Source: Chryseobacterium oranimense | GTDB lineage: Bacteria > Bacteroidota > Bacteroidia > Flavobacteriales > Weeksellaceae | Assembly (NCBI RefSeq): GCF_900129755.1 | Contig: NZ_FQWT01000009.1 | Span: forward strand, 1-64,000 | Length of the DNA: 64,000 nt | Reading direction: 5' to 3' | In this document: in pieces, positions 52,307 through 61,988 of the stretch | How positions within the stretch are numbered: the first letter of the stretch is position 1 | How the letters are laid out: the number at the start of each line of letters is the position of its first letter | Made by a program: the position numbers and the translations under genes | The notes under the pieces: generated by a model | Told to the model about the DNA's origin: nothing | The model's database searches: none | The model's input: only the letters and a program-made list of their open reading frames with translations

Positions 52307-55300
52307 CTATTCTTTATTTTTTACCAGGAGCCAGCTCGTATACTTTACGGAAGTGGAAGTGCCATATTCCGTCCAGGTAATAAAATACCAGTAAGTTGCT
52401 GTAGGAACAGGTCTTCCGCCCATTCTTCCGTCCCAGATGTATCGGTTACTTGGGCTTCCCCTGAAAACTTCAGCACCGTAACGGTCGAAAATTCTGAATT
52501 CAAGGTTCGGATTGCTCATTAAAGCAGAATAATCGATCGTATCATTGTGGCCGTCACTGTTAGGGGTAATGGTGTTAATGAGATTGATGATAGCAAACTG
52601 CTTATCTACTTCACCGCATAATTTGGAGTCTCTCACAAATACGGTATGGCTTCCTCTTGGTACATTGTAGAAAATATTGATGCTTTGCCAGTTCACCCCA
52701 TCCAGGGAATATTCATAAGGAGGGGTACCGCCAGTCACTCCGACTGTTACAGTAGAACCGTTAATTTCAATAGAACTGATTGTAGGAAGAGGAGCTTCTG
52801 TAACATTTACATATTGTTTGTAAACACATCCGTTGAAGGTAAGCTCTACCCAGTAACTTCCCACAGGCACATTGGAAATAGAAGGAGAGGTAGCTCCAGT
52901 ACTCCACAGATATTTTTCAAAACCTGGACCGGCATCCAGTTTAGTGGTTGCTTTTGAACAGATAACCTGATCTTTTAAAATGTCTGATTTCTTAGGAGTT
53001 TTGATAGTGATTTTAACAGATCCTACCTCAGGGCAAACCCCGCTTTTCTCAAATCTGATATAGTAGGTCTGTGTACCTGTAACGTTAACTGTTCCTGATA
53101 AAGGATTGATATTATTCTGAGCATTACCCAGACTTCCATAGAAAGTATAAGTTACAGAAGGATCTGTTGTAAATTGCGGGATGAACTGAGTAAGGTTGAC
53201 CGCTTTTGTTCCATCAAGATCATCATCACAAAGACTCGTGGCCACTGCTGATGTTAATAAAGTAACACGGGCTCCGATACTGAACTGTAAAGGCTTCACT
53301 ACAACGGCACAGCCGTCCGGGGACTCCACCCTGATGTAAATAGTGGTTGTTGCCGTATAGCTCCAGTTATTAGGAAGTGTATTGTTATTTCCTGCATTGG
53401 CATCAGCAAGGGATGCATAATATCTTACGTTGGTAAAATAATTGGGATTATTCAGTACAATAGCTGTTATATTGGAAAGGTTCACGGTGACCGTTCCGTC
53501 CATATTATCATCACAGAATGTTCCGTTATAATTGTTGGTTACAATAGCCAGGTTGTATAAAGAAAGAGTGATCTGGGCAATACTTTTACAGCCCAGATTG
53601 TTTTTTACCACTGCATAGACAATGGTTCCGTCTGGTGCAGTATAAGCATTTGGGGAGGTAATAAGCGCTCCGGGATTTTCTGTTTGTGCATCTGCCAGGG
53701 TAGGATAGTAGGTAATAGTTACCGGCGAGTTGTTGGTTACATTCGCGGAAGTAAGATTGAAGGTTCCCTGCCCGTTGATATTACACGCATGCAATGTGGC
53801 ATTTGTTACAATAAGAGGTATAATATTGATGGTGACGGTTACGGTTTCACAATCTGTAAAAACAGGATCATCCCCGCAGAAAGTATAGGTAAAAGTATCT
53901 GTTCCGGTAGTGCCGGGTGTGTTGACGGAATAAGTAATAACACCGGTCACGGGATCTATGACTACCGTTCCCAATGTAGGCGCATTCACAATAGCGACAG
54001 TGGAAGGAACAGGAGCCTGTGCAGAGCTGCTGAATGCAGGAGTGATGGTTTTGGTATTACAGACATTATAGGTTGTTGTGGTCAGTTTTGTACAGTTCAG
54101 TACTTTAAACTGTTCCGTTACCAAAGGGGCACATCTCCCCATAGTTACCGAACAGGTGTAATATCCGGACTGTGTGGGACTGATGGATGCTCCTGTAGCT
54201 CCGGGAATAAGGTTGCCGTTCACATACCACTGATAGGTATCATAAATTACCGGGTCTACCGTAAGAACAATTCCCGGAACACAGTTTCCTCCTGATCTTA
54301 AAATAACAGGCTGTGTAGGGAAACCTGCAAAAAAGCCTCCATATCCTACAGCATTACTTCCTGCAGTAATTCCTGCGGTAACCGCTTTGTCAGAAATTAC
54401 GGTAATCGTTCCGGTTACATTAGGAATACCATAGGTCACCCAGTTATTGGTACCTGTCATGTTGAAAGGGCCTGTAGTTGCAGGCGGAACTGCCCCGTTT
54501 ACTGTAACATTGGCGCCTTTTTCCGTAATAAGGTTCAGCTTTGTGGGAATATTAAGAATCCCTAATGGATTAGCCGTGGAATGTACAAAGTTTTCATCAA
54601 TAAACCCTAATTCATTGATCTGTTTGGGAAGATAGCAGTTCAGGGCAGGAATAAAATTGAATCCGCCGGTTGCCACTTCACTTCCTGATACGGAATCCCC
54701 TGCCAGAACCTGGTAAACATATGCATTTTTGGAAGTTTTAAGATAAAGGTTATAATGCGATGCTCCCTGCAGTTTGTATTTTGAGTTCGGAACTACGTAA
54801 TACTGCCCCGCATTTAAGGTAGCAAGGGGAGGGATTTCATCATTGACAAAAATCTGGGTATTGTTTTCAGTAGCAATGACAATGGCTCCTTCCATATTGG
54901 AGCCTACACTGCCGTTTCCTTTGACAAGGGCAAACTCGCTTCCAAGCCTTTCCACAGGGACAGACTGATCCATCAGAATATCAGAACTTGAAGGAAAGTT
55001 TCCGGAATACTGGCCGTTGAAATTCCCATTGGTTACATTCACCGGTTTGTTAGCAGTGATTTTAGCACCAATAAAGCCATCTGTATTGGTGGAACCTGAA
55101 CCATCTATAATATAGGATTGCCCTTTATTGAGGGTAAATGTCATGGTAGGGTTTGTAGCGCCGGTAGTTCCGTTGGAAAACTGCACTGTTGGCTTATATC
55201 CGCTTATTGTAACTGTTGTGTTATCCTCAGTAGCAAGAACACTGGCCATAAAGTTTAAGATGGGGTTGACAACCGTTATGGGAGCATTGGCGACATAAAA

Positions 55301-55702
55301 ATTTTTTCCTGTAGAAGGTATTCCTTTAGAGGTAATAATCTCTGCATGGTTGAATACTGAAAACCTGAGATTGGCATAAAAAGGGAAGTCTGCCTGCAGA
55401 TAAAGCCCTTTCGTAGAGGGAGTAAACAGATCTGTCTGAAGAGTTGTTATAATATATTTTCTGAGTACATCAAATTTCTGGGGATTATTCTTACTGATGG
55501 TTACCGTACCGATCAGAATGTTGTTACTGTAAATATTTACAGGGAAGGGAGTGGTTCTGTTGGTAGATAAATATAATTTCTGATACGGACTGGGACTTCC
55601 GGTTCTGTCCACCATGGGAGCAAACCAGTGTTCCCTGTCCAATTGACCGAAGGCAAAGGTGAAAAAATAAAGTATAAATAAAAAAGATAAAAATTTTTTC
55701 AT
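52307..55702 (-). CDS. Giant secreted protein, IgGFc-binding-like N-terminus and T9SS type B (CHU_C) domain
   Basis: This 1131-residue protein has a signal peptide (to about 19, FAFGQ). Residues about 90-400 have the IgGFc-binding-type pattern: NKGQSYIIDG, GFIGAKITANKPVNVTNGNFNG, DQSVPVERLGSEFALVKGNG. An Ig-like domain (about 480-530, YQWYVNGNLIPGATG) and Cadherin-like repeats (TFTYTFCGDD) follow. Several further extracellular repeats (NNPNYFTNVRYYASLADANAG and others) follow, absent from its two neighbours. The C-terminal domain INLINTITPNSDGHNDTIDY, FRIFDRYGAEVFRG, YWYFITW is the gliding-motility-type CHU_C signal for T9SS export. Probably a surface adhesin-like filament; function not shown. 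Confidence 0.85.
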   Translation of the reverse strand: MKKFLSFLFILYFFTFAFGQLDREHWFAPMVDRTGSPSPYQKLYLSTNRTTPFPVNIYSNNILIGTVTISKNNPQKFDVLRKYIITTLQTDLFTPSTKGLYLQADFPFYANLRFSVFNHAEIITSKGIPSTGKNFYVANAPITVVNPILNFMASVLATEDNTTVTISGYKPTVQFSNGTTGATNPTMTFTLNKGQSYIIDGSGSTNTDGFIGAKITANKPVNVTNGNFNGQYSGNFPSSSDILMDQSVPVERLGSEFALVKGNGSVGSNMEGAIVIATENNTQIFVNDEIPPLATLNAGQYYVVPNSKYKLQGASHYNLYLKTSKNAYVYQVLAGDSVSGSEVATGGFNFIPALNCYLPKQINELGFIDENFVHSTANPLGILNIPTKLNLITEKGANVTVNGAVPPATTGPFNMTGTNNWVTYGIPNVTGTITVISDKAVTAGITAGSNAVGYGGFFAGFPTQPVILRSGGNCVPGIVLTVDPVIYDTYQWYVNGNLIPGATGASISPTQSGYYTCSVTMGRCAPLVTEQFKVLNCTKLTTTTYNVCNTKTITPAFSSSAQAPVPSTVAIVNAPTLGTVVIDPVTGVITYSVNTPGTTGTDTFTYTFCGDDPVFTDCETVTVTINIIPLIVTNATLHACNINGQGTFNLTSANVTNNSPVTITYYPTLADAQTENPGALITSPNAYTAPDGTIVYAVVKNNLGCKSIAQITLSLYNLAIVTNNYNGTFCDDNMDGTVTVNLSNITAIVLNNPNYFTNVRYYASLADANAGNNNTLPNNWSYTATTTIYIRVESPDGCAVVVKPLQFSIGARVTLLTSAVATSLCDDDLDGTKAVNLTQFIPQFTTDPSVTYTFYGSLGNAQNNINPLSGTVNVTGTQTYYIRFEKSGVCPEVGSVKITIKTPKKSDILKDQVICSKATTKLDAGPGFEKYLWSTGATSPSISNVPVGSYWVELTFNGCVYKQYVNVTEAPLPTISSIEINGSTVTVGVTGGTPPYEYSLDGVNWQSINIFYNVPRGSHTVFVRDSKLCGEVDKQFAIINLINTITPNSDGHNDTIDYSALMSNPNLEFRIFDRYGAEVFRGSPSNRYIWDGRMGGRPVPTATYWYFITWTEYGTSTSVKYTSWLLVKNKE

Positions 55703-55722
55703 TCAGTAGAGGGAGTTTAACA

Positions 55723-55730
55723 CAAATTTA
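55723..55730 (-). promoter_or_regulatory. -7 promoter box of the 1131-residue protein gene
   Basis: TAAATTTG on the minus strand fits TAnnTTTG, 20 bases before the ATG. The two paralogs downstream in sequence have the same arrangement. Confidence 0.5.
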
Positions 55731-55769
55731 ATAATAAAATGGATTTATACCTTGAAAAAATAATAAAAA

Positions 55770-55793
55770 AACCGCGATGGTAAAATCGCGGTT
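55770..55793 (-). terminator. Terminator after the 947-residue paralog
   Basis: AACCGCGAT/ATCGCGGTT stem with a T-run on the minus strand. The same stem occurs at 58752-58774 after the next paralog. Confidence 0.92.
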
Positions 55794-55814
55794 TAGAAAG
55801 GCATATTTTCAGGG

Positions 55815-58658
55815 TTACTCTCTGCTCTTCACAAGAATCCAGCCTGTATATTTTACTGCGGTCTGTTTCCCGGATGGCTCATTCCACTGAATTTCAAACC
55901 AGTAGTTTCCGGTAGGTACTCTTTTGCTTCCGCCTAAAGTTCCATTCCATTTATAACCGTTTGATTGATCTCCCCGGAATATTTTGCTTCCGTATCTGTC
56001 GAAAATAGTAAATTCCAGGTTCTTTTTACCTGCCAGTAAAGAATAATCCAAAACATCATTTACCCCGTCATCATTGGGAGTAATAGCATTGATAAGGTTG
56101 GGAATAGTAATTTCCACTTTAATAGGATCACAGTTATAGCTGTCTTTTACATATACCGCAGATATGCCTCTTGCTACATCAGTGAAAATATTGGAATCCT
56201 GCCACTGGATATTATCAAGTGAATACTGATATGGAGGAGCTCCGCCTATTGCATATACCGTAACTGTAGTATTTGAAACATCAATATTGGATACTACAGG
56301 CTGTTCGGAAGCATATACTTTTACCGTCTGCAGGGTAATACAGTCGCCTGTTTTCAGCTTTACCCAATAGGTTCCTACACCAACGTTACTGATTGCCTGT
56401 GTAGTGGCTCCCGTACTCCATTCATAACCATTGAACCCAGGTCCTGCGTCAAGTGTGGTTTTATCTTCCACACAAATAATTTTATCAACAAGAACAGCAG
56501 AGGTTACAGGAGGAAGAACGGTAAGGGAAACTTCCGCAATTCTGTAGCAGCCATTCGCGTTGATTACTTTTACGTAGGCAACTCCTGTAGGGGCAATATA
56601 ATTGGCAGGGTTTAAAATTTCATTCGTACTATTGTCTGCATCTGTAGGAGAAGGATAATATTTTTTTGTAACTCCCGGCTGCGTAGTGACTGAAGCATTG
56701 GTAAGGTTAAATAATCCGGTGGCCGGATTGGCTTCCAGATAGCAAGCTCTCAAGGATGCATTGGTAACGACCGGGCTTTCGGAAACCGTTAAATTCAATG
56801 TTACTTCCTCACAGTCTGTAAAGTCAGGGTTATTTCCACAGAATTTGTAAACAAAAGAGTCTGGTCCTACATAATTATATGCAGGAGCATAGCTGATAAC
56901 TCCTGTAGCAGGATCAACAACTGCATTACCGTTAACAGGTGGTGTAACGATGATTACGCTGCCCGGTACTACAGACTGGGTGGAATTGGTAAATGTGGGA
57001 ACAATCAGCTTAACACCGTCACAAACCGTTTGATTTAAGGTGGTTTCCGTAAGACATGTGAATACTTTATACACAGGAGTCGTTATCGGAGGACAAGAGC
57101 CTACCGTTATTTTTACAGTATAATTGCCTGATTGTGTAGGAGTATAGGAATTAGTTACAGCTCCGGTGATAGGAGTGCTGTCTCTGTACCACTGATAAGA
57201 ATCAAAGCTGTCATCTACTTCCAGTACAATTCCGGGGATACAGTCTCCGGTTTGTTTGGCAATCACCGGAATGGAAGAGAATCCGGCAAAATATCCGCCA
57301 TAGCCTACCACACCACTTCCGCCGGATATTCCTGCAGTTACAGCTTTTGAAGAGGTGATCGTTACATTTCCTGTAACGTTAGGTACAGAATAAGATACCC
57401 ATGATGAGGTTCCTAGTACAGGATATGGCCCCTGTGCTGCAGGAGGTGTACCACCGTTTACGGTAACCGCAGCCCCGGTTTCTGTGAGAATGTTTAATTT
57501 AACATTATTGGTCGTAGGAGGCAGGATATTAATATTTCCTATTTCATCAATTTTTCTGGGAAGATAGCAGTTCAATGGAGGAATATAATTGAATCCCACT
57601 GTAGCGTTACTGTTGGCCACGCCTGCCAGAAGCTGGTATACATACACATTTTTGGTTGTTTTAATGTACATGTTATAGTGATTATTACCCTGATTGATGT
57701 AATTATTGTTATTGAGCTGGTTCACCCTGTAGCTTTCTCCTTCGTTTAAGGTTATTGCCGGTGTTGCTCCATTGTTGATGAATACCTGTGTGCCCCCTTC
57801 TGTGGCGACAATCAGGGCGTCTTCCATTCTTTCACTAATGTCTCCGTTTCCTTTAACGAGGACAAATTCATTTCCCAGTCTGTCTGTAGGTACGGACTGG
57901 TCCATTACGATATCTGCTCCGTCAAAAAAAGAACCGGGTGGAATGATGGCAAACTGACCGTTGAAATTTCCGTTGGTCACAGAAATAGGTTTATCAGCCT
58001 CTATTTTGGCACCGATAAAACCTTCTTTGTTTCCAGCTTTATCACCAACCCCTTCAATGATATAGGACTGGCCTTTATTGAGAGTAAATGTGAGCGACGG
58101 ATTGGTTACACCGGTCCATCCGTTGCTGAATTCTACATTGGCAGAATAATCTGATACGGTAACTACAGTATTGTCTTCCGTAGCCATTATACCGGTAGTG
58201 AAATTCAAGGCCGTCACAGGATTTTCTATGGGGGCAACAGCTGCATAAAACTTTTTGCCGATTCCTGCTTTTCCTTTGGAAGTCAGGATCTCACCATGAC
58301 TGCTTACAGAAAATCTGAAGGTTGCAAAATAAGGTTTTGTCCCTTTTGTGTACAATCCTTTGTTTACCGGAGCAAACATTTCGGAAGTATTGCTGATAAT
58401 GATATTTCCCAAAGGAATAGGGAATGTCTGGGGAGCCCCTTTGGCTATCGTCACGGTTCCCAGCAGGATATTGTTGCTATAAATTTCTACAGGAAACGGA
58501 GTCGTGGAATCTGTAGAAAAATATAATGCCTGTTGAGGGCTGATAATGTTTGTGCTTCTTGCCGCCATCGGAGCAAACCAATGTTCCGTATCTCTTTGCG
58601 CAAAAAGCGGATTTGCTGCTGTAAACAGCAAAAGAAAAGTGAGTAAAAATGTTTTCAT
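55815..58658 (-). CDS. Giant secreted protein, paralog of the neighbours, T9SS type B domain
   Basis: This 947-residue protein starts at MKTFLLTF (ATG 58658) with a signal peptide (ANPLFAQ). It matches the protein at 58798-61659 along its whole length: RDTEHWFAPMAA, ALYFSTDSTTPFPVEIYSN, FIGAKIEADKPISVTNGNFNG, VPTDRLGNEFVLVKGNG, YQWYRDSTPITG and the cadherin-like and CHU_C parts (NAITPNDDGVNDVLDY, FTIFDRYGSKIFRG, WFEIQWNE). It lacks the central extra repeats of the 1131-residue protein. Its own promoter box and terminator make it a separate transcript. Confidence 0.85.
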   Translation of the reverse strand: MKTFLLTFLLLFTAANPLFAQRDTEHWFAPMAARSTNIISPQQALYFSTDSTTPFPVEIYSNNILLGTVTIAKGAPQTFPIPLGNIIISNTSEMFAPVNKGLYTKGTKPYFATFRFSVSSHGEILTSKGKAGIGKKFYAAVAPIENPVTALNFTTGIMATEDNTVVTVSDYSANVEFSNGWTGVTNPSLTFTLNKGQSYIIEGVGDKAGNKEGFIGAKIEADKPISVTNGNFNGQFAIIPPGSFFDGADIVMDQSVPTDRLGNEFVLVKGNGDISERMEDALIVATEGGTQVFINNGATPAITLNEGESYRVNQLNNNNYINQGNNHYNMYIKTTKNVYVYQLLAGVANSNATVGFNYIPPLNCYLPRKIDEIGNINILPPTTNNVKLNILTETGAAVTVNGGTPPAAQGPYPVLGTSSWVSYSVPNVTGNVTITSSKAVTAGISGGSGVVGYGGYFAGFSSIPVIAKQTGDCIPGIVLEVDDSFDSYQWYRDSTPITGAVTNSYTPTQSGNYTVKITVGSCPPITTPVYKVFTCLTETTLNQTVCDGVKLIVPTFTNSTQSVVPGSVIIVTPPVNGNAVVDPATGVISYAPAYNYVGPDSFVYKFCGNNPDFTDCEEVTLNLTVSESPVVTNASLRACYLEANPATGLFNLTNASVTTQPGVTKKYYPSPTDADNSTNEILNPANYIAPTGVAYVKVINANGCYRIAEVSLTVLPPVTSAVLVDKIICVEDKTTLDAGPGFNGYEWSTGATTQAISNVGVGTYWVKLKTGDCITLQTVKVYASEQPVVSNIDVSNTTVTVYAIGGAPPYQYSLDNIQWQDSNIFTDVARGISAVYVKDSYNCDPIKVEITIPNLINAITPNDDGVNDVLDYSLLAGKKNLEFTIFDRYGSKIFRGDQSNGYKWNGTLGGSKRVPTGNYWFEIQWNEPSGKQTAVKYTGWILVKSRE

Positions 58659-58682
58659 ACATGTGGGAATTAAGGATTGGCG

Positions 58683-58690
58683 CAAAAATA
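58683..58690 (-). promoter_or_regulatory. -7 promoter box of the 947-residue protein gene
   Basis: TATTTTTG on the minus strand fits TAnnTTTG, 24 bases before the ATG. Confidence 0.5.
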
Positions 58691-58751
58691 GGAGAATATT
58701 TTCAGTGAGATTATAAAATATGTAAAAAATATTGATTTTTTGTTAAAAAAA

Positions 58752-58774
58752 AACCGCGATTTCAAATCGCGGTT
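58752..58774 (-). terminator. Terminator after the 953-residue paralog
   Basis: AACCGCGATT pairs with AATCGCGGTT, then nine or more T on the minus strand. Same stem as at 55770. Confidence 0.92.
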
Positions 58775-58797
58775 AATTATTTATTGCTTAAAGATGG

Positions 58798-61659
58798 TTA
58801 TTCAATGTTTTTAACTAAAATCCATCCTGTGTAATAGACTGGAGTTTTTTCTTTGTTAGATTCATTCCAGTTGATGTGATACCAATAGGTTCCGGTTACA
58901 AGCTTTTTGTCATAATGTTTTCCGTCCCATTTGTAATTGTTGAATTTGTTTCCGGTGAAAATCATGTTTCCGTATCGGTCGTAAATTACAAAAGAAAGGT
59001 TTTCTTTATAGGCCAGCTCGCTGTAATCGATAAAGTCATTTTTATTGTCACCGTTAGGAGTAATAGCATTTACCAGGTTAGGAACCGTTACTTCCACGGT
59101 AGTAGGGTCACAATTGTAAGCGTCTTTTACGTAGAAAATATGCTGACCTCTTGTAAGTCCTGTGAAGATGTTGGAATCCTGCCAGTTGGTTGGTGTATCT
59201 ACAGCAAATTTATAAGGAGGTTTTCCACCGTTCACAATTACTGTTGCTGTTGTGTTGGATATTTCAATTTTAGTGATTACCGGATCTTCAGCTTTTCTTA
59301 CTCTTACAATTTGAGGAAGTAAACATCCGTTTTTGCCCAGAATAACAGTGTATTCTCCAATACCTACATTTTGAATGGAAGAAGTTGTAGCTCCTGTATT
59401 CCATTGATAAGAATCGTATCCGGGACCTGCATCCAGATTTGTAAGGCCGTCTGCACAGATATACTGGTCAACAAGAACCGGTGATTTTTTTATCGGAAGA
59501 GCAATCAGCTGAATTTTTGCATTTGCTGTACATCCTTCGTTAGTAGTAACTTTTACATAAACATATCCTCCGGCAGATGGATAGTTTGTAGGAACTGTAA
59601 TTTCGTTAGTTCCGGCAGTAAGGTCAGCCATCGTAGGATAGTATTTTTTTATTACCGCATTGTAGTCGGTAACGCTTGCTTTAGTAAGATCAAAATAAGC
59701 ATAAGGATCTACATCATACTGGCATGCCTTAAGTATTGCATCTCTCACTACGAAAGGAACTACGGTAAGATTTAAAGTAACCTGCTCACAGTCGATAAAT
59801 TCAGTAGCGTTACCACAGAACTTATATACGATCTGATCCGGGCCATAATAGTTGGCTGTTGGAGTGTACGTAATGGTTCCGTTTGAGTTTACTACAGCAG
59901 TACCATGCGTTGGTGCAGTAATAATAACTAGGGTACCTGGTACCGGAGTTTGTGTTGAAGAAGTGAATGCCGGCGTAATTACCTTAGTGGAACACGCACT
60001 CAGAGTTTGGGTAGTTAGTTTTAAACAGGTATATACCTTATAGATAGAGGTTGTAACAGGAGGACATGTACCCATTGTTACTTTTACGGTATAATTTCCT
60101 GAAGTTGTAGGTGAATAAGTATTGGCTGTTGCGCCCGGGATAGCGGTTCCGTTTAAAAACCACTGGTAACCTTCATAGGTGTCATCCACCTCAAGAATGA
60201 TACCCGGAGCACATTCTCCTGATTTTTTTGAAATTACTGGGATTGATGAGAATCCTGCAAAGTAACCGCCATATCCTACGGCACCACTACCTGCGGAAAT
60301 CCCTGCAGTTACGGCTTTTGAAGAGGTAACGGTAACGTTTCCTGTCACATTGGGAACCGAATAAGATACCCATGCGGTAGTTCCTGTTACAGTAAAAGGT
60401 CCCTGTACTGTTGGAGCAGGAGCTCCGTTCATCGTAACATTAACAATTGCGCCTGTTTCAGTAAGGATATTTAATTTTACATTTTTCGTACCGCTGGAAT
60501 TGGTTTCAGGAAGCTGATTGATCAATCCTATTTCGTCAATTTTCCTTGGCAGGAAGCAGTTCAAAGGAGGGATATAATTGAACCCTTCTGTTGCTGAACT
60601 GTTTGGAAGTCCTGCAAGAAGCTGATATACATATGCATTTTTAGAAGTTTTGATATGCATATTAAAGTGAGAACTTCCCTGATCAATATAGGGGAAAACA
60701 TAAGTATTGTTTGGTCCTTGGCCCACTCTTACCCACTGCCCCTCATTCAGGGTCTGAATAGGAGTGGTAGAGCCGTTAAGAAATACCTCTGTATTATCTT
60801 CTGTTGCTATGATTAATGCATCTTCATCTCCGTCATCACTGTCGCCGTTTCCTTTTACAAGGACAAACTCGTTTCCTAGCCTGTCTGTTGGTACAGATTG
60901 GTCCATAACAATATCTGAACCGGCCGATCCTGCACCCGGAGGAAGAGCAAACTGACCGTTAAAGTTACCGTTAGTCACGGATACCGGTTTGTCGGATACT
61001 ATTTTGGCACCGATAAAACCTGTGGCATTGGTTCCTACATTGTCTCTACCTTCGATGATATATGCCTGCCCTTTATTAAGGGTGAATGTCATGGTTGGAT
61101 TGGTTGTTCCGGTAGTCCCGTTGGTAAATTGTAATCCCGGACTATATCCGGAAACGGTAACTGTAGTGTTGTCTTCCGTAGCTAAAACTCCGGCTGTAAA
61201 ATTTAAATAAGTAATGGACTGTCCGGTCATTGGAGAAGCGGCAACATAGAATTTTTTTCCAATACCTGCTTTTCCTTTTGACGTTAATATTTCACCATGG
61301 CTGGTAACACTAAACCTGAAATTTACATAATATGGCTTTGTCCCTTTAGTATAAATCCCTTTACCAATGGGGGTGAACATTTCTGTAGGCAGATCGGTAA
61401 TCATCGTTGCCGTTGTTATATCAAAGGTTTTTGGATCACCCTTCATAATGGTTACTGTTCCAAGAAGTACTCCATTACTGTATATTTCTACGGGGAAGGG
61501 TGTGGTGGAATCCGTAGAAAAGTATAAAGCCTGTTTTGGAACTGACAGAGCAGAAGGTTTCGCTGCCATAGGAGCAAACCAGTGTTCTGTATCCCTTTGT
61601 GCAAAGAGCGGGTTAATTGATAAAAGAAATAATACTAAGCTGAGTAGAAATCTTTTCAT
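58798..61659 (-). CDS. Giant secreted protein, paralog of the neighbours, T9SS type B domain
   Basis: This 953-residue protein has a signal peptide (INPLFAQ). Its domains are as in the 947-residue paralog: IgGFc-binding-like region (about 90-420; VLATEDNTTVTVSGY, LNKGQAYIIEGRD, GFIGAKIVSDKPVSVTNGNFNG), an Ig-like YQWFLNGTAIPGATA, cadherin-like TYTPTANYYGPDQIVYKFCGN, then further extracellular domains and CHU_C (NAITPNGDNKNDFIDY, FVIYDRYGNMIFTG, YWYHINWNES). It differs from the 1131-residue protein in the middle. Divergent middle parts and conserved ends are typical of duplicated surface proteins. Confidence 0.85.
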   Translation of the reverse strand: MKRFLLSLVLFLLSINPLFAQRDTEHWFAPMAAKPSALSVPKQALYFSTDSTTPFPVEIYSNGVLLGTVTIMKGDPKTFDITTATMITDLPTEMFTPIGKGIYTKGTKPYYVNFRFSVTSHGEILTSKGKAGIGKKFYVAASPMTGQSITYLNFTAGVLATEDNTTVTVSGYSPGLQFTNGTTGTTNPTMTFTLNKGQAYIIEGRDNVGTNATGFIGAKIVSDKPVSVTNGNFNGQFALPPGAGSAGSDIVMDQSVPTDRLGNEFVLVKGNGDSDDGDEDALIIATEDNTEVFLNGSTTPIQTLNEGQWVRVGQGPNNTYVFPYIDQGSSHFNMHIKTSKNAYVYQLLAGLPNSSATEGFNYIPPLNCFLPRKIDEIGLINQLPETNSSGTKNVKLNILTETGAIVNVTMNGAPAPTVQGPFTVTGTTAWVSYSVPNVTGNVTVTSSKAVTAGISAGSGAVGYGGYFAGFSSIPVISKKSGECAPGIILEVDDTYEGYQWFLNGTAIPGATANTYSPTTSGNYTVKVTMGTCPPVTTSIYKVYTCLKLTTQTLSACSTKVITPAFTSSTQTPVPGTLVIITAPTHGTAVVNSNGTITYTPTANYYGPDQIVYKFCGNATEFIDCEQVTLNLTVVPFVVRDAILKACQYDVDPYAYFDLTKASVTDYNAVIKKYYPTMADLTAGTNEITVPTNYPSAGGYVYVKVTTNEGCTANAKIQLIALPIKKSPVLVDQYICADGLTNLDAGPGYDSYQWNTGATTSSIQNVGIGEYTVILGKNGCLLPQIVRVRKAEDPVITKIEISNTTATVIVNGGKPPYKFAVDTPTNWQDSNIFTGLTRGQHIFYVKDAYNCDPTTVEVTVPNLVNAITPNGDNKNDFIDYSELAYKENLSFVIYDRYGNMIFTGNKFNNYKWDGKHYDKKLVTGTYWYHINWNESNKEKTPVYYTGWILVKNIE

Positions 61660-61681
61660 GTGTGTGGAATTAGGATTTCTA

Positions 61682-61689
61682 CAAATTTA
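61682..61689 (-). promoter_or_regulatory. -7 promoter box of the 953-residue protein gene
   Basis: TAAATTTG on the minus strand fits TAnnTTTG, 22 bases before the ATG. Confidence 0.5.
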
Positions 61690-61736
61690 AAATAATATTT
61701 GAAATAGTGTTAAATAAATATAACAAAAGTTAAAAA

Positions 61737-61935
61737 TTAATCATGATTTTTAATTAAAAGCCATCCGGAATATGAAACTGGTAATTTCGTGTCAGGCTCC
61801 GTCCATGTAATTACGTACAATACGTTCCGTAGGAAGGTTTCTTTCGTTTACTTTTCCATCCCGGATATAATTTTGTCGGATATGTCTGCCGGAAGGTTTT
61901 GTCTGAATCAAACAAAAATGTCATGTTGTTGAATA
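61737..61935 (-). pseudogene. C-terminal relic of a fourth T9SS type B paralog
   Basis: On the minus strand, just upstream of the paralog cluster, translation gives YVITWTEPDTKLPVSYSGWLLIKNHD then stop (given here in parts: ITWTEPDTK, SYSGWLLIKN). This is the end of a CHU_C domain like YWYFITWTEYG and YTSWLLVKN of the 1131-residue protein. Further upstream the pieces YIRDGKVN and NLPT correspond to Y-I-W-D-G and P-T-G-T-Y-W-Y in the intact proteins, but the frame changes twice in the next 15 bases, which fits two one-base deletions, and the Trp codon has become Arg. Nothing of the large N-terminal part remains. Confidence 0.7.
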
Positions 61936-61988
61936 TTAGAAGATTAGATTCAGGTTAAGTTGGCAGTATGAATAGGCTGTACAAAAAA

